In this document: positions 8,465-17,734 of the stretch, in pieces | Position numbering within the stretch: the first letter of the stretch is position 1 | How the letters are laid out: each line of letters starts with the position of its first letter | NCBI GenBank assembly: GCA_035695765.1 | Contig: DASRRI010000042.1 | Span: 1 to 64,000, forward strand | Source of the DNA: Dongia_A sp035695765 | GTDB taxonomy: Bacteria > Pseudomonadota > Alphaproteobacteria > Dongiales > Dongiaceae | DNA: 64,000 bases | Direction of reading: 5' to 3' | Notes under the pieces: model-generated | Told to the model about the DNA's origin: nothing | The model's input: only the letters and a program-made list of their open reading frames with translations | Databases searched by the model: none | Position numbers and translations under genes: made by a program

Positions 8465-9952
8465 TTAGTTACCCATCGCCAGCGTCGGATCGATCCTCAG
8501 CACCAGGCAATCGGTCCGTTTGGCTTTGAGATTGCGGCAGGCGGCCTGCGCGTCGTTCTTGCTGAGGCCGGCAACGCGCGCGCGGTAGAGCTTGCCGCCG
8601 TTGTTCATCTTTTGCGTATCGATGATGATGCGGGCGTCTGCCAGCAGCGATTCCGCGCTGGTTGCGGTCTGTGCCGCCTTCTGCGCCGCGTTGTATTTGG
8701 AATAGGCGCCGACCTGGACGCCGTAATTGCCATCAGCCTTCCAGACCACGGTGGTCGCTTGCGAATCGGGGGCGAGTGCCGGCTCCTCCGCCAGCTTGAT
8801 CACCTTCGGTCCGGTCCCGGGCTTCAGTTTCGGGGTCGCGAACGCAATGGCAGGCGCATCAGCAGGCTTGCTCGCCATCTTCGGCCCGGTCCCAGGCTTC
8901 AGCATGGGCGCAAGAGCCTTGAGGCCGGCAAGCGCGAGACCGCTCGCGGCCTCGTCCTTTTCGGCGGCGACATCGGCCTCTGCCGGCTTCACCAGGATAT
9001 TGGCAATCACATCCTCGACCACCGAATCGGCGGGTGCGGGCGCCGCGCCCTTGACTTGGCCACCGGTCGGCGCCTTCGCAGCCAGCAGCACGCCAGTGCC
9101 GTGTTGGGTCCTGAACCCTCGGGTCAGCAGATCGGCCACCTGACGGTCACGCATCGACGGGCTGGTGCCGCCCATCACGACGACCACCAAGCGGCGGCCA
9201 TCGCGCTCGGCGGAACTCGCAAGGTTGAAGCCAGAGACGCGGATATAGCCGGTCTTGATGCCGTCATAGCCGGCGAAGGTCTTCAGCAGCTTGTTGTGGC
9301 CGGAGAAGTTGACACCGTGATACTTGAAGCTGGTCTGCTTGAAATAGCCGTAATATTGCGGAAAGTCGCGGATCAGCGCGACCGAGAGCGTGGCCATGTC
9401 CCGCGCCGTCGTGCGCTGCTTTGGATCCGGCAGGCCGTTGGCGTTGCGGAACGTCGTGCTCGTCATGCCCAGCATCTGGGCCCGGTTGGTCATCAGGCGC
9501 GCGAAACCGGATTCGGTGCCGCCAAGATGCTCGGCGATCGCAACCGCCACGTCATTGGCCGAGCGCACGACCAGGGCGAGAATGGCCGTTTCCACTGAGA
9601 TCCGGTCGCCGCCATCGACATTGAGATTGGTGGCCGACATGCCGGCGGCATAATCCGAAAACGTGATGGTGTCGGTCAGCTTCACCCGGCCGTCCTGCAG
9701 CGCCTCGAACAGCAGGTACAGCGTCATCATCTTGGTGAGCGACGCGGGATACGTGAGGATGTCGGCGTTCGAGGCCTGCAAAACTTCGCCGGTCGCCGCA
9801 TCGACCACGATGCTTGATTGCACCGGGCGTGCATCCGCCGGGGCTGTCCCGCCCAGAATCGCGAGCGCCACCAGCGAAAGTACAAACGCGAACGTGATCC
9901 GGAATGAGGACAAACTGCCGCGTCTTGCCTTGACCGCGAATTGGGACGCCAT
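8465..9952 (-). CDS. D-alanyl-D-alanine carboxypeptidase (peptidase S11) with C-terminal SPOR domain
   Basis: Periplasmic penicillin-binding protein that trims the terminal D-Ala of peptidoglycan stem peptides. With ATG 9952 as start (AGGGG 8 bp upstream; GTG 9958 is also open) it has 495 residues: a signal peptide (hydrophobic 18-35, cleavage near ADA-RP), the S11 catalytic set SLTK (Ser71, Lys74), SAN (131-133) and KTG (233-235), then a Pro/Ala-rich linker containing two LKPGTGPK copies, and a SPOR-like domain from about 415 (YGVQVGAYSKYNAAQKAA). SPOR domains bind denuded septal glycan, which suggests a role at the division site. A DacA/DacC-type symbol would be a guess. Confidence 0.9.
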   Translation of the reverse strand: MASQFAVKARRGSLSSFRITFAFVLSLVALAILGGTAPADARPVQSSIVVDAATGEVLQASNADILTYPASLTKMMTLYLLFEALQDGRVKLTDTITFSDYAAGMSATNLNVDGGDRISVETAILALVVRSANDVAVAIAEHLGGTESGFARLMTNRAQMLGMTSTTFRNANGLPDPKQRTTARDMATLSVALIRDFPQYYGYFKQTSFKYHGVNFSGHNKLLKTFAGYDGIKTGYIRVSGFNLASSAERDGRRLVVVVMGGTSPSMRDRQVADLLTRGFRTQHGTGVLLAAKAPTGGQVKGAAPAPADSVVEDVIANILVKPAEADVAAEKDEAASGLALAGLKALAPMLKPGTGPKMASKPADAPAIAFATPKLKPGTGPKVIKLAEEPALAPDSQATTVVWKADGNYGVQVGAYSKYNAAQKAAQTATSAESLLADARIIIDTQKMNNGGKLYRARVAGLSKNDAQAACRNLKAKRTDCLVLRIDPTLAMGN

Positions 9953-10085
9953 CAACACTTCCCCTCAAGCCGACAAACGCGGCGCAATTTGTTAACGGAT
10001 GATACGAATCCGACTGAATCTTGTCTATACCAAGATGATGGTTTAAGGCCCCTTAACGCAAAAATGAGTCAATCATTTCGGGGAT

Positions 10086-10802
10086 ATGGGCGAGATGCTG
10101 AGAGCGCTGCTAAAACTAACCTTAATGGCTTATGTTCTCGGCGGGTGCGCCTATCACGGGCCAGCTAATTCCGACATCGATAATCCCGCCATCCGCAAGG
10201 TTGCCTGGTTCAGCTATCTCGACGGCAATGATATCCGCGAACATTGCGTGGCCGGATCACCAGACCGGTTCCGGCTGGTCTATAACGGCCAGTACGAGAA
10301 GCAGATTCGCTCGTATGAAATCACCCAGGCGAGCCCCAATCCGGGCGGCGCATATTTTACGGCGCGTGCCTTGGGGCAAACGAATCTCTTCGAAGTGTCG
10401 CTCGACGATCTGCTGGCGCCATGGCGCTGGCAGAAATCCGAAACGAAATTGAGCAGCTCCGAACTCGATCAGTTCCGCGGCCTGTTGACGCAAAGCGGAT
10501 GGGGTAACGGCGCGCCGCAGGGAAAGCTTCTTCATTCGCGCGATTTCTATTGGGTCGCCAGCGGCTGTCGTGACGGCCAGTTCCATTTCGACGCATGGGT
10601 TGATGCCCAGGGCGATTTTCGGGACGTCAAATTCCAGGATTTTCTGCTGGCGCGCGACAAGACCGGTGTGGCATTCCGGAAACCTACTAAGGTTCTGCCG
10701 ATCGACCGCACGGAGCGGGGGCGGCCGCGTGACCGTTCCGCGCCGATTTTCGCGCTGACAGTGCAGGGAGAAGGCATCGGCGGCCTTGTCAATGCCTTCT
10801 GA
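10086..10802 (+). CDS. Hypothetical lipoprotein
   Basis: 238 residues (235 if the ATG at 10095 is used). A short hydrophobic leader ends in VLGGC, a good lipobox, so the mature protein is probably a lipid-anchored periplasmic or outer-membrane protein. The remainder is soluble, with Trp/Phe-rich segments and no domain I recognise. It stands alone between the carboxypeptidase (divergent, 133 bp apart) and clpS. Codon use looks native. Function unknown. Confidence 0.7.
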   Translation: MGEMLRALLKLTLMAYVLGGCAYHGPANSDIDNPAIRKVAWFSYLDGNDIREHCVAGSPDRFRLVYNGQYEKQIRSYEITQASPNPGGAYFTARALGQTNLFEVSLDDLLAPWRWQKSETKLSSSELDQFRGLLTQSGWGNGAPQGKLLHSRDFYWVASGCRDGQFHFDAWVDAQGDFRDVKFQDFLLARDKTGVAFRKPTKVLPIDRTERGRPRDRSAPIFALTVQGEGIGGLVNAF

Positions 10803-10924
10803 GCGCCAGTTGATCCAATGGTCCATTGCAATCGCCCACAGAATCACCCACGTACGTCGTGGTTGATCGGCGGCTCAAGCGCTCTATCTTTTAACCTGGC
10901 ATTGACTTCCAATATTATACAGCA

Positions 10925-11314
10925 ATGGTGAGATCTGAGACTAACAGGGCCACGGGCGCGATGGCACCGCGAGCGAGCGGACCAGACCAGAACGACGACG
11001 ACGTGACCGGCGGCACCGGAACCGGCACCGGCACGGTCGTCAAGACGCGCCCCAAGACCAAGAAGCCGTCGATGTACCGCGTTCTGCTATTGAACGACGA
11101 CTACACGCCGATGGAGTTCGTCGTCCATGTCCTGGAACGGTTCTTCAACAAGAGTCGCGAGGCGGCGACCGAGATCATGCTTCACGTGCACCATCGCGGT
11201 GTGGGGGTGTGCGGCGTCTACACCTACGAAGTCGCGGAGACCAAGGTTACCCAGACCATCGACTTCGCCCGCCGGCACCAGCACCCGCTGCAATGCACGA
11301 TGGAGAAGGAATGA
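10925..11314 (+). CDS. clpS: ATP-dependent Clp protease adaptor ClpS
   Basis: ClpS binds the N-domain of ClpA and delivers N-degron substrates to ClpAP. The core (residues about 45-125) shows YRVLLLNDDYTPMEFV, HVHHRGVGVCGVYTYEVAE and the typical C-terminal HPLQCTMEKE, including the Asn-Asp and Met of the N-end residue pocket. Residues 1-44 are a low-complexity tail with repeated Gly-Thr; ATG 10961 is an alternative start inside it. It is followed by clpA after 48 bp, the common clpS-clpA arrangement. One possible promoter is TTAACC-17-ATTATA ending just before the start; this is weak. Confidence 0.96.
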   Translation: MVRSETNRATGAMAPRASGPDQNDDDVTGGTGTGTGTVVKTRPKTKKPSMYRVLLLNDDYTPMEFVVHVLERFFNKSREAATEIMLHVHHRGVGVCGVYTYEVAETKVTQTIDFARRHQHPLQCTMEKE

Positions 11315-11362
11315 CGCGCCCGGCCACCCGCCAGACGCCAGTTGAGTGAAAGAGAGGGTAGA

Positions 11363-13666
11363 ATGCTGTCGCCGAATCTAGAGCAGACCTTGCGCCGGGC
11401 ACTCGCCTACGCCAACGACCGGCGGCACGATTACGCAACCCTCGAGCACCTCCTGCTGGCGCTGGTGGACGACCAGGACGCGATCGCAGTGATGCGGGCC
11501 TGCAACGTCGATGTCGAACGGTTGCGGCGCGATCTCAGCGACTATGTCGACAACCAGCTCGGCAATATCGTCGGGAGCCACCACAGCGAAGCCAAGCCGA
11601 CCGCCGGTTTCCAGCGCGTGCTGCAGCGCGCGGCGATCCACGTGCAATCCTCCGGCCGCGAGGAAGTGACCGGCGCCAACATCCTGGTGGCCCTGTTCTC
11701 CGAGCGCGAAAGCCACGCCGTCTTTTTCCTGCAGGAGCAGGAGATGTCGCGACTCGACGCGGTCAATTACATCAGCCATGGCATCGCCAAGGCGCCCGGC
11801 CGCTCCGAAGCGCGGCGGGTGCGCGGCGCAGATCCCGAGGCCGAGGGCAATGGCGGGGTCAAGACCGGCAGTGACGCACTCGAAGCCTATTGCGTCAATC
11901 TCAACCAGAAGGCCAAGGACGGCCGCATCGACCCCTTGATTGGGCGCGAGGCGGAGGTCAACCGCACCATCCAGGTACTGTGCCGCCGCACCAAGAACAA
12001 CCCGCTCTATGTGGGCGATCCCGGCGTCGGCAAGACTGCCATCGCCGAAGGCCTGGCGCGCCGGATCGTCAATGAAGACGTGCCGGACGTGCTGAAGAAC
12101 GCCACCATCTTCGCGCTCGACATGGGCGCGCTGCTGGCCGGCACGCGCTATCGTGGCGATTTCGAGGAACGCCTGAAGGCAGTGGTCAAGGAACTCGAGG
12201 CGACCGAGGGCGCCATCCTCTTCATCGACGAGATCCATACGGTGATCGGCGCGGGCGCGACCTCCGGGGGCTCGATGGATGCCTCGAACCTGCTGAAGCC
12301 GGCTCTGCAATCTGGCCTGCTGCGCTGCATCGGCTCCACGACCTACAAGGAGTACCGGCAGTATTTCGAGAAGGACCGCGCTCTGGTCCGCCGCTTCCAG
12401 AAGATCGACGTCAACGAGCCGTCGGTCGAGGATGCGGTGAAGATCCTCCGCGGGTTGAAGCCGTATTACGAAAAGCATCATTCGGTGCGCTACACGCAGG
12501 AGGCGATCCGTGCCTCGGTGGAACTGGCGGCGCGCTACATCAATGACCGCAAGCTGCCGGACAAGGCGATCGACGTGATCGACGAGGTTGGCGCGGCGCA
12601 GATGCTGCTGCCGGAATCCAAGCGCAAGAAGACCATCACGGTGAGGGACGTGGAGGCGACGGTCGCCACCATCGCCCGCATCCCACCAAAGTCGATCAGC
12701 AAGGACGACAAGAACACGCTGAGGAACCTGCTGCGCGACCTGAAGACCATGGTATTCGGCCAGGACAAGGCGATCGAGGCCCTGGTCGCCGCCATCAAGC
12801 TCAGCCGCGCCGGGCTGCGCGAGCCCGAAAAGCCGATCGGCTGCTACCTGTTCTCCGGCCCGACCGGTGTCGGCAAGACCGAGGTCGCGCGGCAGCTGGC
12901 CCTGTGCATGGGGATCGAGCTGACCCGCTTCGACATGTCGGAGTATATGGAGCGGCACACGGTCTCCCGACTGATCGGCGCCCCTCCGGGCTATGTCGGG
13001 TTCGACCAGGGCGGCCTGCTGACCGATGCCATCGACCAGCATCCGCACTCGGTTCTGCTGCTGGACGAGATCGAGAAGGCCCATCCGGACCTGTTCAACA
13101 TCTTGCTGCAGGTCATGGATCACGGAAAACTCACAGACCATAACGGCAAGATCGTCGACTTCCGGAACGTCATCCTGATCATGACGACCAATGCCGGCGC
13201 CCAGGAAATGTCCAAGGCCGCCATCGGCTTTGGCCGCGAGCGGCGCGAAGGCGAGGACCAGGAAGCCATCAACCGGATGTTCACGCCGGAATTCCGCAAC
13301 CGCCTGGACCAGGTCATCGCGTTCAGCAACTTGCCGCCGGAGGTGGTGGCCCAGGTTGTGGATAAGTTCGTGATGCAGCTGGAGGCCCAGCTGGCTGACC
13401 GGCACGTGTCCATCGAGCTGTCCGACGATGCCCGCAAATGGCTCGCCCAGAAGGGTTTCGACCCGCTCTATGGCGCCCGTCCACTGGCCCGGGTGATCCA
13501 GGAGAACATCAAGAAGCCGCTGGCGGAGGACATCCTGTTCGGCAAACTTGAGAAGGGCGGGACGGTCCGCATCGGCCTTGATCGCCCGACCGACAAGCTG
13601 ACGTTCGAGGTGGTGGAGAGCAAATCCTCACCTCGTGAGGAGACCGTCGAACCCGTCGACGCTTGA
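11363..13666 (+). CDS. clpA: ATP-dependent Clp protease ATP-binding subunit ClpA
   Basis: AAA+ unfoldase that feeds substrates into ClpP. About 767 residues, the normal ClpA size: Clp N-domain (1-150), first AAA module with Walker A GDPGVGKT (near 217) and Walker B ILFIDEIHT, second module with GPTGVGKT (near 498) and SVLLLDEIEKA, and the C-terminal D2 domain (GARPLARVIQENIKKPLAE). ATG 11363 is preferred over an upstream TTG because it follows AGAGAGGG (11351-11358). It lies downstream of clpS on the same strand. Confidence 0.97.
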   Translation: MLSPNLEQTLRRALAYANDRRHDYATLEHLLLALVDDQDAIAVMRACNVDVERLRRDLSDYVDNQLGNIVGSHHSEAKPTAGFQRVLQRAAIHVQSSGREEVTGANILVALFSERESHAVFFLQEQEMSRLDAVNYISHGIAKAPGRSEARRVRGADPEAEGNGGVKTGSDALEAYCVNLNQKAKDGRIDPLIGREAEVNRTIQVLCRRTKNNPLYVGDPGVGKTAIAEGLARRIVNEDVPDVLKNATIFALDMGALLAGTRYRGDFEERLKAVVKELEATEGAILFIDEIHTVIGAGATSGGSMDASNLLKPALQSGLLRCIGSTTYKEYRQYFEKDRALVRRFQKIDVNEPSVEDAVKILRGLKPYYEKHHSVRYTQEAIRASVELAARYINDRKLPDKAIDVIDEVGAAQMLLPESKRKKTITVRDVEATVATIARIPPKSISKDDKNTLRNLLRDLKTMVFGQDKAIEALVAAIKLSRAGLREPEKPIGCYLFSGPTGVGKTEVARQLALCMGIELTRFDMSEYMERHTVSRLIGAPPGYVGFDQGGLLTDAIDQHPHSVLLLDEIEKAHPDLFNILLQVMDHGKLTDHNGKIVDFRNVILIMTTNAGAQEMSKAAIGFGRERREGEDQEAINRMFTPEFRNRLDQVIAFSNLPPEVVAQVVDKFVMQLEAQLADRHVSIELSDDARKWLAQKGFDPLYGARPLARVIQENIKKPLAEDILFGKLEKGGTVRIGLDRPTDKLTFEVVESKSSPREETVEPVDA

Positions 13667-13678
13667 TCCAAACGCACC

Positions 13679-13700
13679 GGCGGCGTTAACGATCGCCGCC
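13679..13700 (+). terminator. Possible terminator hairpin after clpA
   Basis: GGCGGCG (13679-13685) pairs with CGCCGCC (13694-13700) around an 8-nt loop, 12 bp after the clpA stop. Only a short T-containing tail (TCATTCT) follows, so this is a modest candidate. Confidence 0.45.
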
Positions 13701-14060
13701 TCATTCTAGCCGATCACGGTCATGTTAGCCGCAGCCGGGGAACTATCCCCACGCTGCAGCTTTTCTATCCCGTCAAAGCGCACACTGTGTGACCCAGGTG
13801 TGTCCTCACGATCAGTTCGATCATAGCCTTGTCACAACAGTACTCACCGATCTTTAACGATTCTGGCCAAGAGTGTTAACGCGCGAATCAGCATCGCTGG
13901 TTTCGTCCGCGACGTCCGGTTGGGAACCCGGATGTCCAGCAAGGGGACGAAGCTGGCGACACCAGGCGGACGGGAATGGTGCGCTGGTTCGTTTCGATGG
14001 GGGCCCTGTGAAACCTGGCGGGCGTGAGTTCGTACGCCGCCAAGCCAACTGGAGGCCCTC
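13701..14060. other. Intergenic stretch between clpA and the 14061 gene
   Basis: About 360 bp with no supportable gene. It holds a small palindrome CACACTGTGTG (13781-13791) and a weak promoter-like pair TTGTCA (13829-13834) / CTTTAA (13852-13857) with 17-bp spacing on the + strand. The 14061 gene has a good ribosome site (GGAGG about 8 bp upstream). Nothing else stands out. Confidence 0.4.
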
Positions 14061-14681
14061 ATGTTGCGTACGACCATCCTTTCCGCCGTTATGGCCGTGC
14101 CGCTCGCCCTTGGCGCATCCATGGCCTTGGCCGACCCGGACACCACCAGCAAGCAGCCGGGCGCTTCCAGGATCATCTCCACCACGCAGCTGAACCTGGC
14201 GATGTCCGAACAGATCGCCGATGCCGAGGCGACCCGCCCCAAACAGGGCCTGATGAACGCCAGGGACGTCATCCTCTACAATATTATCTCCGACCAGATC
14301 AGCGAGATGCGCCGCAAGTCGGCGCTGCCCGCTGTGATGTGCATCGCCGAGAGCACTGGCGACGGCAACGCCGAGACCGTATCCCGCGCCCTGATGGCGC
14401 GGCTGGAAGCCGACAATGCGCAGGTCGAAGACAGCCTCTTCACCCTCAAGCCGGCTACCGAATGCCAGAGCGCCGGCGCGCGCATGGTCGACCGGGAAAC
14501 CCATGAGCGCGCAATGATGATCGTCGCCGGCCCGATGGAATCGGACATGAAGGGTCTGATGGACGGCTGCGGCGATTATGTTGGCGGCTTCATGCGCGCG
14601 TCGGACGACAGCGACTTCGACTTCTACACCGTCAATGGCGGCGACGTGGCCCGCAAGCTGGGCTGCGAACTGGCGCAGTAA
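14061..14681 (+). CDS. Hypothetical secreted protein
   Basis: 206 residues with an evident Sec signal peptide (MLRTTILSAVMAVPLALGAS, cleavage after ALA near residue 24). The mature part is Met-rich and contains three or four Cys (MCIAES, ATECQS, MDGCGDY, LGCEL), which could form periplasmic disulfides. I do not recognise a family. GGAGG sits just upstream of the ATG, and a long leader region precedes it. A 65-codon reading frame follows 20 bp later on the same strand. Confidence 0.7.
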   Translation: MLRTTILSAVMAVPLALGASMALADPDTTSKQPGASRIISTTQLNLAMSEQIADAEATRPKQGLMNARDVILYNIISDQISEMRRKSALPAVMCIAESTGDGNAETVSRALMARLEADNAQVEDSLFTLKPATECQSAGARMVDRETHERAMMIVAGPMESDMKGLMDGCGDYVGGFMRASDDSDFDFYTVNGGDVARKLGCELAQ

Positions 14682-14701
14682 GAACTGCAAGCGAGGCTCA
14701 C

Positions 14702-14899
14702 ATGGCACATATCACTCTTCGTCTGTCCACCACCTGGAGCGAGACGCTGCTCCATCGGTTCGACCTCGCCCTGGATCGCCTCGAGCGCGCGGTCCGCAGC
14801 CTGCTCGCCGCCCAGCCGCGCGACCTGGGGCAAGCGGCTCATGCCGCACGGGTCCGGCGCCTCACCGCCCACGGCTGCAGCGGCCAAGCGTTGATGTGA
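14702..14899 (+). CDS. Possible small protein, 65 residues
   Basis: ATG 14702 is preceded by GCGAGG and follows the stop of the secreted-protein gene by 20 bp, so it could be the second gene of that operon. The product is basic and Leu/Arg/Ala-rich with one likely amphipathic helix (RFDLALDRLERAVRSLLAA). No family recognised. High GC content makes chance frames of this length common, so the call is tentative. Confidence 0.35.
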   Translation: MAHITLRLSTTWSETLLHRFDLALDRLERAVRSLLAAQPRDLGQAAHAARVRRLTAHGCSGQALM

Positions 14900-14924
14900 A
14901 ACTGGCGCAACCCGATCTAGCGGT

Positions 14925-16115
14925 TCAGCCAGCTTCTACCTGGCGATAAGGCGACATTTCATCCAGCGCTGCCATTTCCTGCGCGATGTAAGCGCGTTCC
15001 TGATCCAGGAAGCCGGAGATCGCGGACCTGAGGCGCGGGTCGGCGATCCAGTGCGAGCTATAGGTTTCGATGGGTAGATATCCGCGCTGGATCTTGTGCT
15101 CGCCCTGGGCGCCGGCCTCGACCCGCGGCAGCTTGTGCGCGATCGCGTAATCGATGGCGCGGTAGTAGCAAAGCTCGAAATGCAGGAATCGGTAATCCTC
15201 CAGGCAGCCCCAGTTGCGGCCATAAAGCGCCTGCGGCCCCTTGAGGTTCAACGCGCCAGCGACCATTTCGCCGTCCTTCTCCGCCAGCATCAGGACGATG
15301 CGGTCGCGCAGGCTTTCGGCGATCCGGGCGAAGAAGTCGCGGTTGAGATAGGGACGCCCCCACTTGCGCCCGCCGGTATCCATGTAGAAGGCGAAGAAGG
15401 CGTCCCAATGCGCAGCGGTCAGTTCCGCACCTTCATAGGCTCGGATGTCGAGGCCGTATTCCGCCACTGCGGCGCGTTCCTTGCGGATCGCCTTGCGCTT
15501 GCGTGAGTTGAGCGCAGCGAGGAAATCGCCGAATTCGGTGTAACCATCATTGGCCCAGTGATATTGCACGCCAATGCGAGTCAGGAATCCGACCTGCTCC
15601 AGCAGGTCGGATTCCTCACGGGGCGCGAACGTCACGTGCAGCGATGACATGCCGGAATTCTCGACTGCGGAGATGAGCGCGGAGATCAAGGCGGCGCGCG
15701 CCTCAGTCGCGCGTGGACCCGGCTGCACCAGCAGGCGCGGTCCCGGTACCGGCGTGAAGGGAGCGGCGACCTGGAGCTTCGGGTAATAGCGGCCGCCGGC
15801 GCGGTCATAGGCTTCCGCCCAGCCGTGATCGAACACATATTCGCCCTGGCTGTGGGATTTGACGTAGAGCGGCGCAGCGGCGAGGACTGTCCCGCAGGAA
15901 TCTTCAATGACCAGGTGCTGCGAAAGCCAACCAGCCTTGCGGCCCACCGAGCCGGATTGCTCCAGCGCGTCGAGAAAGGCGTGGCTGACAAACGGGTTTT
16001 GCGGTCCGCTTGAGGTCTCGCACGCGCCGGCGGCACAGGCGTCCCAGGCGGCCGCGGGGACATGCGCAACGGAATCGACGACGCGTGCGGTGAGGGTGCT
16101 GGCAGGCTTGTTCAT
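14925..16115 (-). CDS. COG3146-type GNAT/FemAB-like acyltransferase
   Basis: 396 residues matching the DUF482/COG3146 family, predicted N-acyltransferases with a double GNAT fold related to FemAB. Characteristic pieces are the PFVSHAFLDALEQSG opening, YVFDHGWAEAYDRAGGRYYPKLQ, the KRKAIRKERA segment, and the C-terminal EAGAQGEHKIQRGYLP motif. Cytoplasmic, no signal peptide. Its true acceptor is unknown for most members. It is transcribed away from the PAS gene, 45 bp apart on the same strand. Family assignment is firm; the biochemical role is not. Confidence 0.85.
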   Translation of the reverse strand: MNKPASTLTARVVDSVAHVPAAAWDACAAGACETSSGPQNPFVSHAFLDALEQSGSVGRKAGWLSQHLVIEDSCGTVLAAAPLYVKSHSQGEYVFDHGWAEAYDRAGGRYYPKLQVAAPFTPVPGPRLLVQPGPRATEARAALISALISAVENSGMSSLHVTFAPREESDLLEQVGFLTRIGVQYHWANDGYTEFGDFLAALNSRKRKAIRKERAAVAEYGLDIRAYEGAELTAAHWDAFFAFYMDTGGRKWGRPYLNRDFFARIAESLRDRIVLMLAEKDGEMVAGALNLKGPQALYGRNWGCLEDYRFLHFELCYYRAIDYAIAHKLPRVEAGAQGEHKIQRGYLPIETYSSHWIADPRLRSAISGFLDQERAYIAQEMAALDEMSPYRQVEAG

Positions 16116-16160
16116 ACCCGCATTGTGCGGCCCCAGATCACGGGGTCAAGCGACCTTGCG

Positions 16161-16655
16161 TCAGGGAGGCGTGAGGGCCTGCCGCTCGGCAATCGGATAG
16201 GAGCATCCGAGGATTCGGTCGATGGCCTTTCCGTCGCCCGCCAGCGGCAGCAGCAAGCGCTCATAGATCCGCCAATGGTCCATGAAAGTCCCCGGCACCG
16301 GGTCGTAGTGCCGGGTTTTGCAAAGAGGAACGCGGGTCCGTACGACCTCCGCATAATCCTCGAGCACATCCGGCTCGTAGCCTGAGATGTCGGCCTCGTC
16401 GAAAAACTTTCCAGTCAGTTCGCGGCTGGCGGCGTCGACCAGCGACGTGCCCATCAGGCGAAACCGGAACCGGTGCGGCCCCTCGATGACGTCGACCATC
16501 AGCAAGTTGCCGAACCAGGGCCTCAGATCGTCATCGCTGAAATCAGCACGGCACGGCAGCGCATCTTCGCGACGCTTGGACGCCCAGAGTTCCGCCAACA
16601 ATCGCAGTTGCGGCGTCGCGATGACGGGCATCGGCATGTGGGTCGGCACGTACAT
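16161..16655 (-). CDS. PAS_5-type single-domain PAS protein
   Basis: 164 residues with one PAS_5-like domain (LRLLAELWASKR, then RFRFRLMGTSLVDAASRELTG, then a PLP-like loop and YERLLLPLAGDG). Such stand-alone PAS proteins are common in Rhodospirillales and have no attached output domain; they may act as diffusible sensors. ATG 16655 follows a TGGGGAA ribosome-like site; ATGs at 16637 and 16631 are alternatives. Confidence 0.75.
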   Translation of the reverse strand: MYVPTHMPMPVIATPQLRLLAELWASKRREDALPCRADFSDDDLRPWFGNLLMVDVIEGPHRFRFRLMGTSLVDAASRELTGKFFDEADISGYEPDVLEDYAEVVRTRVPLCKTRHYDPVPGTFMDHWRIYERLLLPLAGDGKAIDRILGCSYPIAERQALTPP

Positions 16656-16725
16656 GATTCCCCAAACGCAGCTTTGGCCCTATCCCGACTGGACTCGCCG
16701 CCGATTCAAATTGGCCGCACCAAGA

Positions 16726-17190
16726 TCAGGCGATTTCGAACGTGGCGTCAACCTCTACTGCAACGCCGAGTGGCAATTGTGCCACGCCCACCGCCGATCG
16801 TGCATGCTTGCCCGCATCGCCGAACACTTCGACCATGAAATCGGAAACGCCATTGGCAACCTTCGGCTGCTCGGTGAAACCGGGCGCCGAATTCACAAAA
16901 ACGTTCAATTTGACACAACGTTTCACACGATCGAGATCGCCCAGCGCGGCCTGCAACTGTGCCACGATATTCTGCCCGCATAGGCGCGCTGCCTTCTGGC
17001 CGTCCTCGACCTGGAATTCCTTGCCGAGCTGGCCCTTATATTGGAACTCGCCATTCCAGACCGTGACTTGTCCGGAGACAAAGGCCTGATGGCCAGTGAC
17101 CACGACCGGCACATAATTGGCGACGGGGGCGGCCGCTTTGGGCAGTTCGATCTTCAACTCGGCGAGGCGAGCAGCGACTTTTCCGGACAT
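16726..17190 (-). CDS. RidA/YjgF family protein
   Basis: 154 residues of the RidA family, whose classical members hydrolyse reactive enamine/imine intermediates of PLP enzymes. Evidence: VSGQVTVWNGEFQYKGQLG, the VKLNVFVN strand and the conserved ARSAVGVAQLPLG segment carrying the substrate-carboxylate Arg. ATG 17190 is chosen because CAGGAG lies 6 bp upstream; an upstream in-frame Met at 17250 adds an unlikely tail. It belongs to the longer COG0251 subgroup of about 150 residues. Substrate unknown. Confidence 0.88.
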   Translation of the reverse strand: MSGKVAARLAELKIELPKAAAPVANYVPVVVTGHQAFVSGQVTVWNGEFQYKGQLGKEFQVEDGQKAARLCGQNIVAQLQAALGDLDRVKRCVKLNVFVNSAPGFTEQPKVANGVSDFMVEVFGDAGKHARSAVGVAQLPLGVAVEVDATFEIA

Positions 17191-17328
17191 GGCCAGCTCC
17201 TGATCTTGATTTGTCGGCGATAGTGAAATCGGCGGGGAGCATAGCCGCAAGCGCCGTCGCGAATCCAGGCTTGAACGCGACAGTTTTAGGTATCGCCGCG
17301 CCTCCGAGTCGCGCGGCCGGATAGCGGG

Positions 17329-17613
17329 CTATTCGGTCAGCACCGAGCCTTGCGGCGTGACCGCCAGGTTTACCGGATCGCCCTCGGCGAACGCGAAAGC
17401 ATGCCAGACATCGTCGCAGCCTTTGGCAAGCACTCGGACGTCGGTATAGCCCTCGGAAAGGATACGCTTCTCGGTTTCGGCGCGCGCGGTAATATCTGTC
17501 CTGGTGATCTGGCAGCGGGCGGGTTCGGCAGACAGCGCATCGGGCGCCACCAGTTCGCTGCCGGCACTTGCAACCAGGATGGCGCAGAGAACGAGATCGA
17601 GCCGGAGTTTCAT
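17329..17613 (-). CDS. Small secreted protein, paralogue of the 18219 gene
   Basis: 94 residues from ATG 17613 (GAGGG upstream). Signal peptide about residues 1-29, mature part with two Cys. The second half, ARAETEKRILSEGYTDVRVL then KGCDDVWHAFAFAEGDPVNL and AVTPQGSVLTE, aligns with the product of 18219-18554 (KSCDNNWHGQATYNGAPVNV, MVTPQGRVVQEGS). The shape (one helix, then a three-stranded sheet with Gly-turns) resembles half of a PepSY-like fold, but that is inference. Probably periplasmic. Confidence 0.7.
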   Translation of the reverse strand: MKLRLDLVLCAILVASAGSELVAPDALSAEPARCQITRTDITARAETEKRILSEGYTDVRVLAKGCDDVWHAFAFAEGDPVNLAVTPQGSVLTE

Positions 17614-17734
17614 GACACACCCTCGATCCATTTTTCCCTTGCCGGATGACACGCCAGCAAGAGGTCGGCAAGATGGTGACAAGATGGCGTGAATGTGGCG
17701 CGTTCGCTCTCATGTAATACGTTGAAATAATGGG

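Noticed and set aside
11378..13405. A 675-codon open frame on the minus strand opposite clpA.
   Set aside because: It is the complement of a strongly conserved gene in a GC-rich genome; the translation is a low-complexity Arg/Gln/His/Leu mix with no start signal.
13781..13791. Palindrome CACACTGTGTG in the clpA downstream region.
   Set aside because: Short, not near a convincing promoter, and likely to occur by chance; listed only as content of the gap.
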